From positions 18,259,692 through 18,323,691 of the forward strand of contig NC_092196.1 of NCBI RefSeq assembly GCF_043641665.1: a stretch of 64,000 bases of DNA. Direction: 5' to 3'. Positions 25,507-40,108 of the stretch are shown in pieces. A model generated the notes under the pieces. It was not told the origin of the DNA. It saw only the letters and a list, made by a program, of their open reading frames with translations, and did not search any database. The stretch is from Enoplosus armatus (lineage: Eukaryota > Chordata > Actinopteri > Centrarchiformes > Enoplosidae). The number at the start of each line of letters is the position of its first letter. Within the stretch, counting starts at the first letter, position 1. A program made the translations under genes and the position numbers.

Positions 25507-27239
25507 GTAAGGAAAGAGTGGGAGAGGGGAAAAGTCACACTGTAGTCTTTACATTCTATCATCCGTGTAACACCTTGTACCTGCGTCATGAGGTGCGATC
25601 AGGTGTCTGCGCCCCATTTGCACCAAAAACTTCCAAACTCTATATAAGAAATAAGTAGACACAGATTGTGTGGACTAACGTGAAAATCTATCAGCTGAGA
25701 TCTATAGTCGTCATGTGTTCCTTGCAGAGATGCAGAGATAGTTCTCGCCTGCTGCTTTCTGCTCACTGCTTCCAAACGCGTTCGTGCTGATGTCTGTGTT
25801 ATTTTGGCCATAACTTATATTTATTAAATACATTATATTAATCATGCTGGGTTCAGGGATCTCTAATCCCAGCGGACACTCGTGCTGTCAGCGTGCGGAG
25901 CGCACCGTGCCGCCGCTGTCCAGCATCGGTGTGCCACTCTGTGCGTATTTGGAGCCACATCAGTGTTTTTAACTTGAAAGTATGTAGCTGCACGTGAAAG
26001 TAATCATTTTCCCCTAAATTATAACACTAAAAGTGCACATGCGTCGTAAGTGAAACCATCCACTTTTAGCCGAAGCAAGAAAAAAGGCAAAACAAACACT
26101 GCAAAGGCATTTTACAAAATAATATCAAAGCTTTCCCCAGTTTCTTGTGAATGTATTGAATCAAAGCTCGTGTCAGCCAAGCAAACCGCCGACACAGCTG
26201 TATGTAAACTGAAGGCAGCCCACACATCTGCCTCAAAATAAAGAACTTAGACCAGACACGACATGTTTTATCAGATGTGTTTCTATTGTGACATTCATTT
26301 GCACCATAAGGTCGTGGGGTAATGGCCATGTGGTTATACTGTGCCAGACTTACTGTTGGAGCTCTGACACAGAGGGTGGAGTACTTTTTCCGTGTCTGCA
26401 GAAAGAAGCAGCTCTTTTTTGTGAAGTCTTTATTCTGAGGACTCACCTTCGTGTCAGATTTGATTAAATACAGGATTTATACTGTCGGTGGTGAGATAAC
26501 TTTGAACTGAGTGAAACCTCTCAGCAGAATGAAAATGAAAATGAAGGAATACTAAAATCTCAGAATATATTTTACCCGAGCACACCGTGACACCTTCCTA
26601 AGGACGCCCACTGACCTTTAACACTGTAAACATGAACGGTTTCTGTAGCCTTAATGAACACGTCCAACGTTACATAACCTCACAATCAAATTTGGATCAC
26701 CCACTCCTCTTTCATGTACGCTTGCAGATTTATTAAAAAGCAGCCTTTAATGAGAAACCAGCTCTTGATTCACATGAGAAAACTTCCTCTTCCTTCTGCT
26801 CGGAAACCCCTGGGCTGAGTATCACAGGGCCCAGGAAATGAACAAGCTCCAAAAAAACACAAGTACAGTGGAAATATTCAAGTGAGGTTGAGTGCTTGTC
26901 TGATGCAGCCGTTTGTGTCGGCATCCCTTCAAGGATGACCTTGTGGGTTTCATATTAAGGTATTATTCAGGTGCTCAGTGGAAAGTAATGGCCCTTTTGG
27001 TGATGTGAGGTCTAACAGACAGTGGTTGTGAAAGTCTAAACACACACAGATTTATTTAGTTGAGACAGAGCTGTTTCAGCAGATCTGAGAGAGAAGAGAC
27101 CACACGCTGACTTAAAATATGGGGGATGAGCGCCTTTTCAGCCGTTGTATAACTAGATACAAGAGTGCGGGATAATAGGCTTAACACTCACTCTTGTGTT
27201 GTCTTGGTTCTGGCAGCGTTTTGTGAGCTGCAGGGCTAC

Positions 27240-27860
27240 AGCCTATTGTAACCCAAAAGGTCTGTGGCTAATGATAATGAAATTAATTGGGGCTTTTTTT
27301 CTCCCTCTCCAGACCATGTATCTATGAGAAAACGTACATGACATCCCTCAGCAGGAGATCTTGGGTAATTCATTAGCCCCGTGACATTGATAAATTATGG
27401 AGCAATTAATAAATTAAGTAACTTTTTATTATGCAACAGAGTAGTGATTAATAATCGTATAAGCCTACTATGCATTAAAATTCGATTTGGATCATTTTCT
27501 GTTGTAATAGCTCTGCAATTCTCAGAGAGGGTTTAGGTCTCGAGGGGCCTTTTGCAAATGACTACTAATATAGACGACTATTAACACAAGGTGCCACTCC
27601 GGTTGTTGTTTATGTGATGAATGATGTGTTTCAAATGTTAATTATTCTCTGTATTTGAATGGAGGGTTATGAATAATATAAACCAATCTCAGTTGTATAA
27701 TTGACTGCTTGAGAAATTATGTTTATTTTTGGCAGCGGTTAGGGTTATTTTTCATCTGTGATGCTCAGCGAGCTGCCTGGATTTGTTTCGGTTAACTAAG
27801 TGGCTAATATGCATATATCAAGAGAATAATCTGTGGGATATTCAGGAGGATAGTTTCATA
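27240..27860. promoter_or_regulatory. Candidate intronic enhancer / conserved non-coding element
   Basis: AT-rich, low-complexity-free block dense in homeodomain and POU-type sites: GAAATTAATTGGGG, GAGCAATTAATAAATTAAG, TTATTATGCAACAGAG, GTGATTAATAATCG, TTTTGCAAATGAC, TGTTAATTATTC and GGTTATGAATAATA. This texture is typical of deeply conserved developmental enhancers; conservation itself cannot be seen from one sequence. Confidence 0.35.
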
Positions 27861-27933
27861 TTTTTAGAGTCCCTTCACTGTCCTTGTGATTAGCGGTCAG
27901 TTGTTGGTGAAGCAGAGCCAAGACATGAAACAC

Positions 27934-28243
27934 GGCTGCGACTAACGACTGTTTTCTTTACAGATTAATCTGCTTTTTAATTTCACGACGAACTGATAAA
28001 TAGTTTGGTCTATAAGGCGACGTATTCAAATTGCTTTTTTTTTGTCTGACCCACAAAAAACAATGATATCCTGTTCACTGTAACATAAAAGCAGGAAAGT
28101 GCCACATTTAAGAAACTGGAACCGTCAAATGAAATGAAAAAATTACTTAAACGATTCATCGATTAACAAAATTGTTGCTTATCTTTCTATTTTTCTTTCT
28201 TTCAATCAACTGATCGATTAATTGACTTATCGTTTGAGTTCTA
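27934..28243 (+). mobile_element. hAT-like MITE copy A
   Basis: Starts GGCTGCGACTAACGACTG, contains GATTAATCTGC, GTCTGACCCAC and GAAACTGGAACCGTCAAATG, and ends TCGATTAATTGACTTATCG then TTTGAGTTCTA. This is the layout of a dispersed percomorph element whose ends read TAGGGCTGCAACTAACG and CGTTTCAGCTCTA (recalled, not searched). Same family as 35227-35476, 30671-30712 and 55903-56065. The hAT assignment is inference from terminus style. Confidence 0.6.
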
Positions 28244-30670
28244 AAGTCATTGTCTTTGTAAGTCAATTAATCACTCAACGGATGCAGCAGACGGGAGGTG
28301 AAATGATCTCACACTACATGCAGAGGAATGACAGGTGGCCTATAGAAGAAAAGTTGACACATTGAAAATAGACTGCAGGTACAGAGTGCAGTGTGTAAAG
28401 ACAAAGGAAATGAGAGGAAGCGAGAGGAGGTAAGGATGAAGTAGATAAAGTGCTAAAAAAAAAAGGTACGAGTTAAACAGATGCCTCAGAGGTTTATGCA
28501 CCTCATTGACAGTCATCACGGATTCTTTCTTCCTTCTGCACAAAAACATCCAAGAAAAATACACTTAATCCACATATAATTACAACTGCAGCAGTGTGGC
28601 TGAACCGTGCACAGCACAAGATTGACAATCTGAATCCCCAGACCAGCCGGGGAAATTTGGGAGGGGGTGAGGTGAACAGCAAGTGCTCTTCCAATTCCAA
28701 CAATTGGAATATCTTCCAATAGAAGAATGAAGTGCCCCTGTACAGGGCATTGAAATTACTCCAAAATCACTCCACTTTTCTGAGAAGTAAATTTTTTCTC
28801 TTAATCATTAATGCTATTAATACTTTTTTCTTTTTCTTTTTTCTGAAAAAAGGAACAAAACTATACTTTCAGTGCTTTCAGAGATTATGAGGTTAGCAGT
28901 CTACATGGAGACATAAATGTTTGCACTTAATACACGTGGACACCCCCAAAAGGGCTTATTTATTCGGTATTCTGACCTTGCACGTGCTGTAACCTTCATG
29001 TGGGGAAGATCGCTGGGGATGCAGGAGCTCGGCCCTTCATGCATCGCTCACGTTGAGCTCACAGATGCTGTCTCACACAAGAATCTTCTGGAAAGGATGC
29101 GCCTCAGGTAGCCTCTCTGTGGCCATGAGAGACAGGCCGGCTTTATACTCCTTCTGATTGCTTTCAGTGCGGACGCAGACATCGGCCATCGCGCTCGCCA
29201 GCTGAGTTTCACCTCTGTAGCTCTGCACAGAGTGTCACTTATTGCAGATTGAATTTCGGTTTCAAAGACATTCATACATATTCCAAGGTTTACGTGTCAC
29301 ACTCTTTTCTGGGCATGTAGGTAATTTGAAAATAGAAATAAAACATAACTCTTGTATGAATCCACATCAGTATGTTGTTACTGTATGTTTTCCATTTCTA
29401 AACTTCCATCGCCCTCCATTTGACTTTGCCATCAGCAAGGAAACACGCACTTATTTAACACGGCGCGTCAATTAAAAACAAATTATGTCCTTACATTGAA
29501 GGCTTCACAGAGCCAAAATCCCTTTCATGACAAAAAAGGGGGTGTGATTAGGCTGTACAGAGAGCACCACAGCAATGGGACATTTGAATTATAACATAGC
29601 AGTACGACGACAACTGACAACAAAAGGTATACAACTGCCTGTAGTTTGCCTGGAACACCAAAAGACAGCACACACTGTGCAAACCTGAGTATCTGGGTGT
29701 AAGATTAAAATGCAGAGGCTGTCTGGCGCTAATTCTATCCACATCAGGCTCCTCTCTCCGTTTTGGCCTGTCACAAAGTCTTAGATTCATGTTTCTTAGA
29801 TACCTGTCCTCCTCGCAGGGTCGCTGACCTTGTCCACCCAGATATATCCCCGGCTAAGCAGAAATACCACCTTAATCCTGAGAAAACAAATGGAAAAAAA
29901 AAACAAAACCTCACTGTCTGATACAGCATATATTGCATGCAGACACAAATGTAAGACAGTAGCAGCAGGGTGAATACAAATTTTATTTATTTTTTTGGCT
30001 TTCTCGCTCTCTTGAGTCTTCCCTCTTTGCCATCACTGTTGCAATCTGCATGTCAGAGCTCATAAGCCTCTTCTCTCCAGCTCACATCCCACACAGACGC
30101 AGGGAACACAAAACTCATTCATAATTGTCAAATTTCTATCATGAGGGAGGATTTTGGCTGCAAAACCACGGTGGAAGCAGACAGAACAGGTTATTGTGCT
30201 GATGACGCCCGTCCTGTGCTTTCCCCCTGTGAGTGCATAAAGACTCATAAGGATTTTCGAGGGACAATTATCAGGTTGTGGCATCTTCATCTTTATCTTC
30301 ATCTTCTCTTGTCAGCCATTAATTTGGGTGAAGCAGTCCAACACTGTTTAAATAGCATCCAACCTGAGACTTGAACTAAACAAACTAAATCCGATTTCTA
30401 AATTAAGTTTAATAAACTTTCAGTCCGTATTGAGAAAACTCATTTCATTTTATTTGGGAAATCAAGAGTGTGAGAGTCACCTCAACATGAGTCCTCGGAG
30501 TAATGATGACATAACTTGTTTAACTGGAAGGATATCATTATGACTGTCTTCAATTGCAAAAGAAAATAATATGATACATGTTGATTTATTGAAATATATG
30601 AGCACACAGACGATGTTTCCTATAATTTTATCTTGTGCATGAAACAGGAACCGCACTGACGCCGATTTAT

Positions 30671-30712
30671 AGTGCAGCAACGATTAGTCGATTAAACCTC
30701 AAGCAGTTTTTC
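30671..30712 (-). mobile_element. hAT-like MITE fragment
   Basis: AGTGCAGCAACGATTAGTCG followed by ATTAAACC matches the end of the element seen at 27934-28243, here as a short truncated piece. Confidence 0.4.
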
Positions 30713-33700
30713 TCATCTTGTAAAACAGTATTAATAAATTTAGAATTAATACCTTTAGCTTTAGGACTGCTAGTGGGACAAAACAAACAATATGAACCTT
30801 TATAGTTAAACTAAATCACTCAGTTGCTGCTGTTTTCTCAATCTCTGAACCTATCTGCGATCTTCTGACGATGATTTAGCCTCTAAGGGCAACGGCTAAT
30901 GTTTCAGGGCTTCTGGTGTAGTATTTCGGTCAATGTGTTCCGCCTCTTTTGCACTCCACGCGGACTGTTTACCTGCATGCAACCAAAGCCTGCTCAAACA
31001 TGATTGGTCAATACTACTCGGACTACAAACGGACTACAAATGGAAACCAGAACGCTTCTGATACCAAATCTGGTCTCTTGCCTACAGATTCTGCATTCAT
31101 GATTCTGATCGCTGTTTTCCAAATCCACAAACGACAGATTGTTCAGTTTCACTCAGCTTCAGTCTGCATTTTCATAAACTTCAAACGCCGGATTTATCCA
31201 GAAATCCTTTGCGACTACTTTTGTTAACTTTTCCCAGAGCATTTAAAAAAAATGTTAAGTGATTCCTCATTGCCGACTGCTGGCACCTTTTTATTGTGAA
31301 TCTCCATTTGTGAAAGTGGTTGGTTTGCACAGATAATTGCATGATTGTTGTTTGTCATCCTCAAACGTCTCCTTAAATTTGATGTGCACTCTTGAAGAGA
31401 AGCCACACAATCGGCCTCTTGGCTTCTTTGGCTCTGCCAGCACATCTGGTGTAACTGTATGATTCTTTCCTTGTGTTTTAACCTATTTCCCTCATTCATT
31501 TTATATTGTTCAAATAAATAGCCCAACAATGAGCAATCACAAACAATATATAACCCTGAAGAAGCAGTGGACGAGCAGAGCTGCTGGTTATAATAGACAA
31601 CCTCTGTGGCTTCCTGCCTGTGGTGTGAAACAGCTTGAGTTATGCACAACCACAGCAAAAATGACCCCAGAGGTGCACCTCTTCCCCCCTGACCACCCAC
31701 TAAGGAAGCCAGCGGGGGATCCCCCTGTCCTCCCACCTCCCCTCCACCCCCCTCAGGCTCCCAGCAGCCCCACAGCAGAGACAGACAGAGAGAGACCAAG
31801 AGAGAAGCATGCTCCCTGACACACTGACAGCCCTTCATAGTGAAGCGGCGAGCTGTCCTCAGACGGAATACGTTGTCTGCTCAAAACCAGCACAATTTAT
31901 TGTGGCATTGCTCTCTGGGAGACTGCAGGGGAGACAGAGCAAATCCTGGAAGAATATCTATAGGTTTGGCTGCTGATTTGGATAGTGAAGGGTGGATTAC
32001 GGTGCACAGCTTAAAGGAAAATGACTCGTAGCTCCGGGTAGAATGAGTGGGTATAACTCCCAGGGGATCCAGATAAAGATGCGCTTGACTTTCACACGGA
32101 GGAATAACTAAGGATGGGAATATCCATAACAGACGTTTTAATTTCAGTGAGCTTCTGCTGGAATTGACAATAGTAAAAGTTTTTTTTTACCGCATTGTGA
32201 AAATGTTTTGGAAAGTGTCAATATAGAATGAAAATTTCATCATTTCAAGATCTGTTGGCATCCAAACAATATTAAAAAAGGCGACATGGGACAAGGGGAC
32301 GTGGGTTTATTTGAAGGGGGAACACCAGGCTGTCAGTGTAGTTTAATGCTGAAGGAAACTGAAGCTTTTCTGATGCCGCAGGCTCGGAGGTTCACGCTGA
32401 CCTCATCGTGGTGCGACTGCAGCCGCTGGATAACACGGCAGAATGAGACGGGGGAGCAGAAGCCCATTTATATTCTCAATTCTCTCACAATCTGTAAACA
32501 GTCTGTTCTGCGTGAATGAACATCTAGTGTGCAGTTCACCAGCGTGCTGCCCGGTGACGGTACAGTGATTTTCAGGGTCAGAGTTGTGCACATGTCCAGG
32601 CGAGGCCCACTGAGGGTCTTTACGGGGGTTTCCAATTAAAGCAGTGCACAGCCACAGGGATCAGGGAATTTGGCTGCGCTTGAAAGAAGAGCGTTTCAAG
32701 TATAATAAATGGATAACAGGAACATTTTTTGCAGAGTGCAGTGATTTCTGAATTGAGAATGTATTGCTGTAGAAAATAGGACAACAATGACTAGTTATTA
32801 TTTCAACCTTTATTTCTCCAGGAAATGACAATTTGAGCAGTGCACTTGTCCATGCCCCACTTCACAGTGACCCTGTGAAGAGCTGAAGTGTTTTCTATTT
32901 GCCAGAGGTTCACTGACCCAAAGAGAGGGCCTGATTAAACAGAGATTAAATAAATAAGATAAAGCACAAAATAGATTGGTTTTCATGACATACAACTGTT
33001 TGAAAAATGACACATGCAAGCATTGTCTCGACTGTTGCCTCTGTAGTTATGGTCTGGTTAGCTTTAGGCATCTATTGCTGCTTGGTTAAGGTTAAGGGAA
33101 GATTGCATTGTTGGTTAAAAGAAACCAACATTGACTACTGAAAGTTAACAAATGTTATTTGAAGAAATGCTGTCATCTTCCTGGACAGTTATTAGAGGTC
33201 ACTTGTCAATTCACACGTAGGTTGTTTTCAGAGTTTGAACAACGTTGTTTCTCTGGTGACTCTGCTGCAGTTCACACCTGCTGTCAGGATGCGTGTCAAA
33301 TGTTTCACAAGTAAGCACTTGTGATCAGATTTCACTTCCCCGGTCACATTTGGTTTTATCTCTTAAAGACTGCTGCTAAACCAGAAAAAAAAGCTTGACT
33401 TCAGCCAGAGAAGCAGATTGTTGTGGCAGTTTGGTGCTTCTCTGCTGTCCGAGCTGCGTGGCATATGCAAATAAACTGGGTTTTTGAAGGTAGTCTTGTA
33501 GTCATGTGCATGCAATCTGCAAAGCTTGACAGAGCTTCAAAGCAGTCAGGGGTACATTCATGTTCACTCTACAAATGTGGGCACATCTGGCCCACCTCTA
33601 AATGTCGCTGAAGTGAGTCCCAACGCATTCTGGGTGCAACCACATCTGTATTTAAAGCTGTCCACTAATGAGCGGATCCCAAGATTCATTGCCTTTTAGT

Positions 33701-35226
33701 TTAAGTGTGAACGGAGCCCATTCACACAGTAACGCACATTGCCAGCTGGGAGCTGCACAGTTAAATCATTGTTTTTTTTTATTTGACCACTTAGCGCCTT
33801 CACTGAAGCTGTTTAACTGCTTTGCTTAAGAGCATAACAAGAAAGCATAATTCATTTGCCTTTTTTTGTTGGGGACTGAAACTTTTAAGCTCCTGGTTCA
33901 AAATCCAGCTGAAAGACTGGAGCATTAAGTCGGACAACAGCCTCTTGACAAGACAGCATTTGATTGAAGCTTTTTATACCCGAACCTCCAAGAGACAATT
34001 GTCCTTCCAGTTTTTACCAGACAGGTGTGAATCCTGTAGTGGCACTTTAATCAGCTCCGTCCCATCAGCCCATGCTTTGTTTCCCGCTCTCCCCGGGGAG
34101 AAACTGGGGAGAAACTGTCCCCTGTCTCCTCTCTCCACCCTCCTTGCACCGCCAACTTGTCAATATCTTATAATGTAAAAATTTGATAGCCAATTCAGAG
34201 CCCAGCTTCTCTCTGAGCATACAAAATGAGCCCAAGTCCACTGGGACCCCACAACTGAACCTGTCCAAAATGAGCTGGGAAGGCGGGTGGAGGATGCAGA
34301 AAGAAAGAATAGACTGGGAAAAAAGAGTTTAGAATAAAAAGAGTGTAGTGAGTTTGTTCACCCACTGCAGATCTAAGCTGGAGTAAATTATTCATTACGA
34401 GTAAAATGGCTTGTTTCTTGTGAAATTACCTTTCTCCCCCTCACCTCCTCTTGGATCTACACTAGCCAGAAGAATAATTAGTTATAAGGGCACAGCCATT
34501 TTCAGACTTTAATCATGTAACAGAGAAGTCTCCTGCAGTGAGCATATTAGATCTGGAGACGCAGAGAGGAGACGGAGAAAAAAAAAAGAAGAAAGAATGA
34601 AGCGTTGACGAACACTTAAGAAATCTGAGCTGCCTGGGTCTTTAATTAAAAATTGATGTCATATTAGAGATGAAGATTTCATCTCAACAGTCAGTGGAAA
34701 ATGGAGAGCTTATTGAACTTGTCAGCTCTACATGCTTTCTCCCCACTGGGTGGCTCAACAGGCAGATTCTCTGTATCAGTCAATCAATAAATCAATCGAT
34801 AAATCAACCAATTTACTTCATTCCAGATCATGCATCCATAAAAACACAAGTTCAATGTACTCACAACATCGCACATCACACCAAAGACATACACACACAT
34901 CCTGGTGAGCTTTTGCAGTTCAAGACATTTAAATGATTATATTTCAAAGTGAAGCAAAATAAATATAAGTTCAATTTTGTCATTGAAAAGCTGTTTTATG
35001 ATCATGTGTAACTTGGACTCTAAAAATTGTCACATTTTCACCAAATATAACTATATTATTTATAGTATAATATATAACTATAAGATTTCTTGGAATCTTT
35101 TCACCTGCAATTGACTTAATCAGTTATTAATGGGATGCAAATGTAAAAGCAATAAAATAGCTTTATTACATAGTAATAACAATACTAAATAATTGAAGAA
35201 ATAGAGCCCTGTACCAGAGTCACTGC

Positions 35227-35476
35227 TAGGGCTGCAACTATTGCAACTGCAACTGCAACTAGCAATTATTTTCAGTATTGGTTAATCTGCTGTTTATTTT
35301 CAATGCAAAGACTGCACAAAACAGGGCTGAAAGACACTAAAACGCTCCGCTGAGCTGAGGGGCAGAGTTGGGTGATTATTCTCTGTGGGTTCATCACCTC
35401 CAGCGACCCCCAGAAGCTGGAACAAAATGACTCAAACAATTAATCAATTATCAGAATGATTTTGGATCTAGCTCTA
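35227..35476 (+). mobile_element. hAT-like MITE copy B
   Basis: Begins TAGGGCTGCAACTATTG and ends CAATTATCAGAATG...TAGCTCTA, the termini expected for the family; AGAAGCTGGAACAAAATGAC is shared with copy A. It contains a small expansion of the hexamer GCAACT (about 35242-35261). About 250 bp and non-coding. Confidence 0.65.
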
Positions 35477-35590
35477 GTCCCCCACGTATCTGAAGTAAAA
35501 TACGGTCGCTTTTGGTGGGATATCTGCGACCCTTGTTCATTTCCAGGAACTCAACAAGTCTGAATGTGTGAACATGCGAGTTTGGACCAA

Positions 35591-35632
35591 TCTTCTTCTT
35601 CTTCTTCTTCTTCTTCTTCTTCTTCTTCTTCT
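35591..35632. repeat. (TTC)14 trinucleotide repeat
   Basis: Uninterrupted TTC (GAA on the other strand), 42 nt, inside the neurexophilin intron. Confidence 0.97.
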
Positions 35633-36716
35633 CCACTAGTCCCCTGCTTCTGTTAGAGTTATGGCACAGATTTCAGTTAAGTGGCTCCCTGATCTCTGTG
35701 CTATTTCATGGCAACAGTGAGCTTCTGTCACCAAGGGAAAGGGGTTAAAACGTTGTACCTGTCACTGTAACAGGCTGATTATTGCCTGTGGAGCTGGCAG
35801 GCTTGTGAGGATCGCTCCCCTCCCCACACTCCCTGCTGGGAGAGAGGCCTGGGGCCTGTGCTCACTGAGGCTGAATGACTCATAATTACCGCAGCGACAG
35901 AGCCTGCAGCCACCTCCCATCCTCTCCAGCCGTTTCACTGACTCACTTAGCGCACATGACAAATGACAAAATCACTCTGAACCTCCGCCCCCTCACTAAG
36001 ACCTGATTGCCCATCGCCCACACTTTGCCTACAGTACTTAAATCTGGGATACATCTTGCCAAGCTTCATGAAACAAAACAAACTTAGTCTCAAAGTAACT
36101 TCTTCTGGCCTTTCAAAGCAACCTTTTACTGTGTTACACTATGTAGATGGTAAAACGTGCATATTTTAGAGCGACCTAGTGAACAGCTAACGTCTCTCTG
36201 CTGCTGCACATTTCTTTAACTCGTCTTTAATGTTATAAATCTGGTCTAGATATTATTTGAGGATGACTTCTTGGACTGTGTTTTGAATATGAAAGCCAGT
36301 GAGCGGTGTAAATACCCACAGCAGACAACATTAGTGCTCAGCTGTTAACAAAACAGTGTTGGGTTATACATGCTAAAATATTCCACTAAAATGAAGCAAT
36401 GCATTCATCTTTTGGCAATGTGAAAACAACAGTGAACTCTGGGGTTTTTCTACACCATTTCAACTTGCTTACATTGCATAAGTCAAAGTTAGAAGCGGGC
36501 TGATAGTTAAATCTTACACCTCATATACTCCCCTAGTTAAATGCAGAGTGGCGAGAGAGTTGTAGCAGTATGCAGTTTTTCAGAATGGAGTGAATATTTA
36601 ATGATGAAAAATATGTTGCGGCATAATGTGTGACCTCTGTGACCTTTGATATGCATTGCTCACCAGGTCTTCTAGTGTTTAAAAAGTGACCATTTACCTG
36701 CAAAAATTAAACAACA

Positions 36717-36734
36717 GTGTGTGTGTGTGTGTGT
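36717..36734. repeat. (GT)9 microsatellite
   Basis: Short GT tract in the intron. Confidence 0.9.
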
Positions 36735-38042
36735 TCTCTCACTGCAGTAATCGTTACAGCTCTGGCTCGGTTTTTATTTCTTTTTTTCGGAGCCATATGA
36801 AGCTCATTTTAACATTTGTCTTTGACAATGATGCTGCACACTGAATCTGACACCTCCAGCAGTGCTAGACACTTAAATCTTCTGTTCAACAATGGCACAA
36901 TGCTCACTTCATCTCTCCTCCTGCAGCCTGGCCTCCCAGGCTCCCTAATGAAGACTGTGCAAGAGAGGGAGGGATGCCTTGCTCAATATGTAAGCTACAA
37001 CAAAACATACTGCAATATGTTTTTGCTCAGATACGAGTGTTGGCGCCATCTGAGAGTCACTCTAGACGAGCGTCGATTCTGGCAAAATGATCAGAATCTT
37101 AAAAGCAGGGGGCAGTTTCATAGAAATCAAGGGTGGAATATTTTTGAAGAACCCTAGAGCCCTAAAGGGCTTTTTTTGTAGGACGCCGCGGGGGCTCTTA
37201 AGTGCTATCCGGGGAGGCAGGCAGAGTGCTACCCTCTGTGCCCAGCAGCAAGAGAAATCAAACACAAACTAGTCCTTCAATAGGAGCTGTGGAGAATAGT
37301 GTATTTGTCATCAAAGTCATACTGCATGGCCTCATGTCCCCCTCTGAAAAACAAAGACACATTTGAAAACATTAAAATCAATACATCTTCAGCTCCTCCA
37401 AATTTTTGTTCATTATTAATGAGTTTGGGATTCTCAAAGAAGCTATCAGAACTATCTGATTCAAGAGGAAGGAGTCCTTGTCAAGGCTGTTACGGGCCCC
37501 TGTGGGGATGCTGAAGGATCTGAGCGCCAGTGTAGCGTAGCAGCAGACAGGTAACTAGAGGAGAGGGCGTCTGGCCTCTAACACCCGGTGGTAATAGGGC
37601 CAGATTAAGGGAAGAGTGGAGTCCTCTCATCTGAGTCCAAACACCAGACCACAACCACATCAGCGGGAATCCTCGCAAGGCAGTTGAAATGCGATACACA
37701 TTGTTATGAAAGGAAATACGTGTTTTTAGAGAGACAGAAAATCAATATCGCTGACTGACTGCGGCGCAAGTGAACAAATCTGAGAGAGCTTGAAAAACCT
37801 GCATAAAATGGAATAAAAATGAGTCAGACTTAATAATCCTGACTAAGCCTGTATAAGGAAGCCCTGGCAGTCAAGACAGTAGATGGATCAGAGCACAGAC
37901 AGGAATGCATGCATTATGCATCACTGTAAAACCTCTCCGGGTGGAGCGCACACACATACACAAACGTATCCCGCCGTTCACATTTGCATCACTTATTGTT
38001 CACGTTTACCACAACTCAAAATTCACAAACGACGTGTGTGTC

Positions 38043-38065
38043 TGTGTGTGTGTGTGTGTGTGTGT
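38043..38065. repeat. (GT)n microsatellite
   Basis: GT tract in the intron. Confidence 0.92.
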
Positions 38066-39141
38066 TCTCCACTGCCAAATCCAAAGGACATAATAACGCT
38101 GGATACTTCCATGGCACATTAGACAGAAGCTACCTGTTAATAGATCATTACCGTTGAATAATTACCCATTACTTTGCTCTCACATTCACACACTCTTCAC
38201 AAAGCCACTGCTGAGCACAGCAGCACCATCTTATCTCCCCCGCTCCTCTTCCCCTCCCCTCAGTTGATGTTAACATCTGACAGCTTTGTGTGTGTGCCGA
38301 TACAGATTTTTTTTCTTTAATTAAAACACTGGAAGTCTTAATTGGACATTACACTTTATTCTTCACCCCCCCCCCACCCCGCTTGCCCAACTCCCCTTTC
38401 TCAAACACTTTGATCCTCCAACCAAATCTTTGGAGGCAATAATAGTTTCCCCTGTTCTCAGACTCAGTGCTTAAGAAGCAAAAAGCTCACTTTAAAACAG
38501 GAAACACAGCTTCGTCTGCTTTCTACTTTTTCTTCCTTTAAGATTTTATATAAGAACAATTTCTCTCCAGTTAGGTGATCTTCAAGTGACCTTTTCCAAC
38601 TTAGTTCCAGTGAAAATTAGATTCTTTGAGAGGCAAACATTGAGATAGCACCTTCGGCGATGTTTAGGCAATGTAGAAATGAGTGTTTTATAATCGTTTG
38701 CATGAATCCTGCTCCTTTTGATGCGTTCAGACAGTTTATAAGTATATAAATCAACCTCCAACCTGTGTTGTCAGAGAAACAACTCTGGAAAGCTTTTCTT
38801 AATGACGGAGCTTTATTGTTTTACAGGATTATAGCCTTTGTAGAAAATTGTCCACCCTCAGAAATATTGATTAAACTGCCCAAGACCACAGGAGAAACAC
38901 GCTTTATGTGAATTCAGTTTTTGGAGTGGATTTTATGTTTGGATCTGTTCTTTGATCCCTCTGGCCTCACCAGAAGCTCGAAGGACGCATATGAGCCCAT
39001 TACTAGTGAGCTGAGGGAATTACATCGGCTGTGTGAAAACTAGACAGTAATTTCATAGTATTACTGTTCATAGTATTTTCTCTCACAGCTGAGGTAAACA
39101 AAAGAATGTAATAATAGCAATACCTGCAAAATTTCAAGCAC

Positions 39142-39160
39142 ATATATATATATATATATA
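39142..39160. repeat. (AT)n microsatellite
   Basis: AT tract about 175 bp before the exon 2 acceptor. Confidence 0.92.
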
Positions 39161-39217
39161 AATAACATTGATAGAATGTCACAGGTACTACCACTAGAGG
39201 TATGAACGGTAAATTAA

Positions 39218-40108
<891 letters not shown>

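Noticed and set aside
31224..31838. 204-codon open frame on the minus strand inside the intron
   Set aside because: No recognisable domain, composition shifts abruptly between a Gly-rich start and an unrelated remainder, and a frame of about this length is not unexpected by chance in six frames over 64 kb.
33885..33910. tRNA B-box-like GGTTCAAAATCC
   Set aside because: One base too long for the B box, with no A box or cloverleaf upstream.
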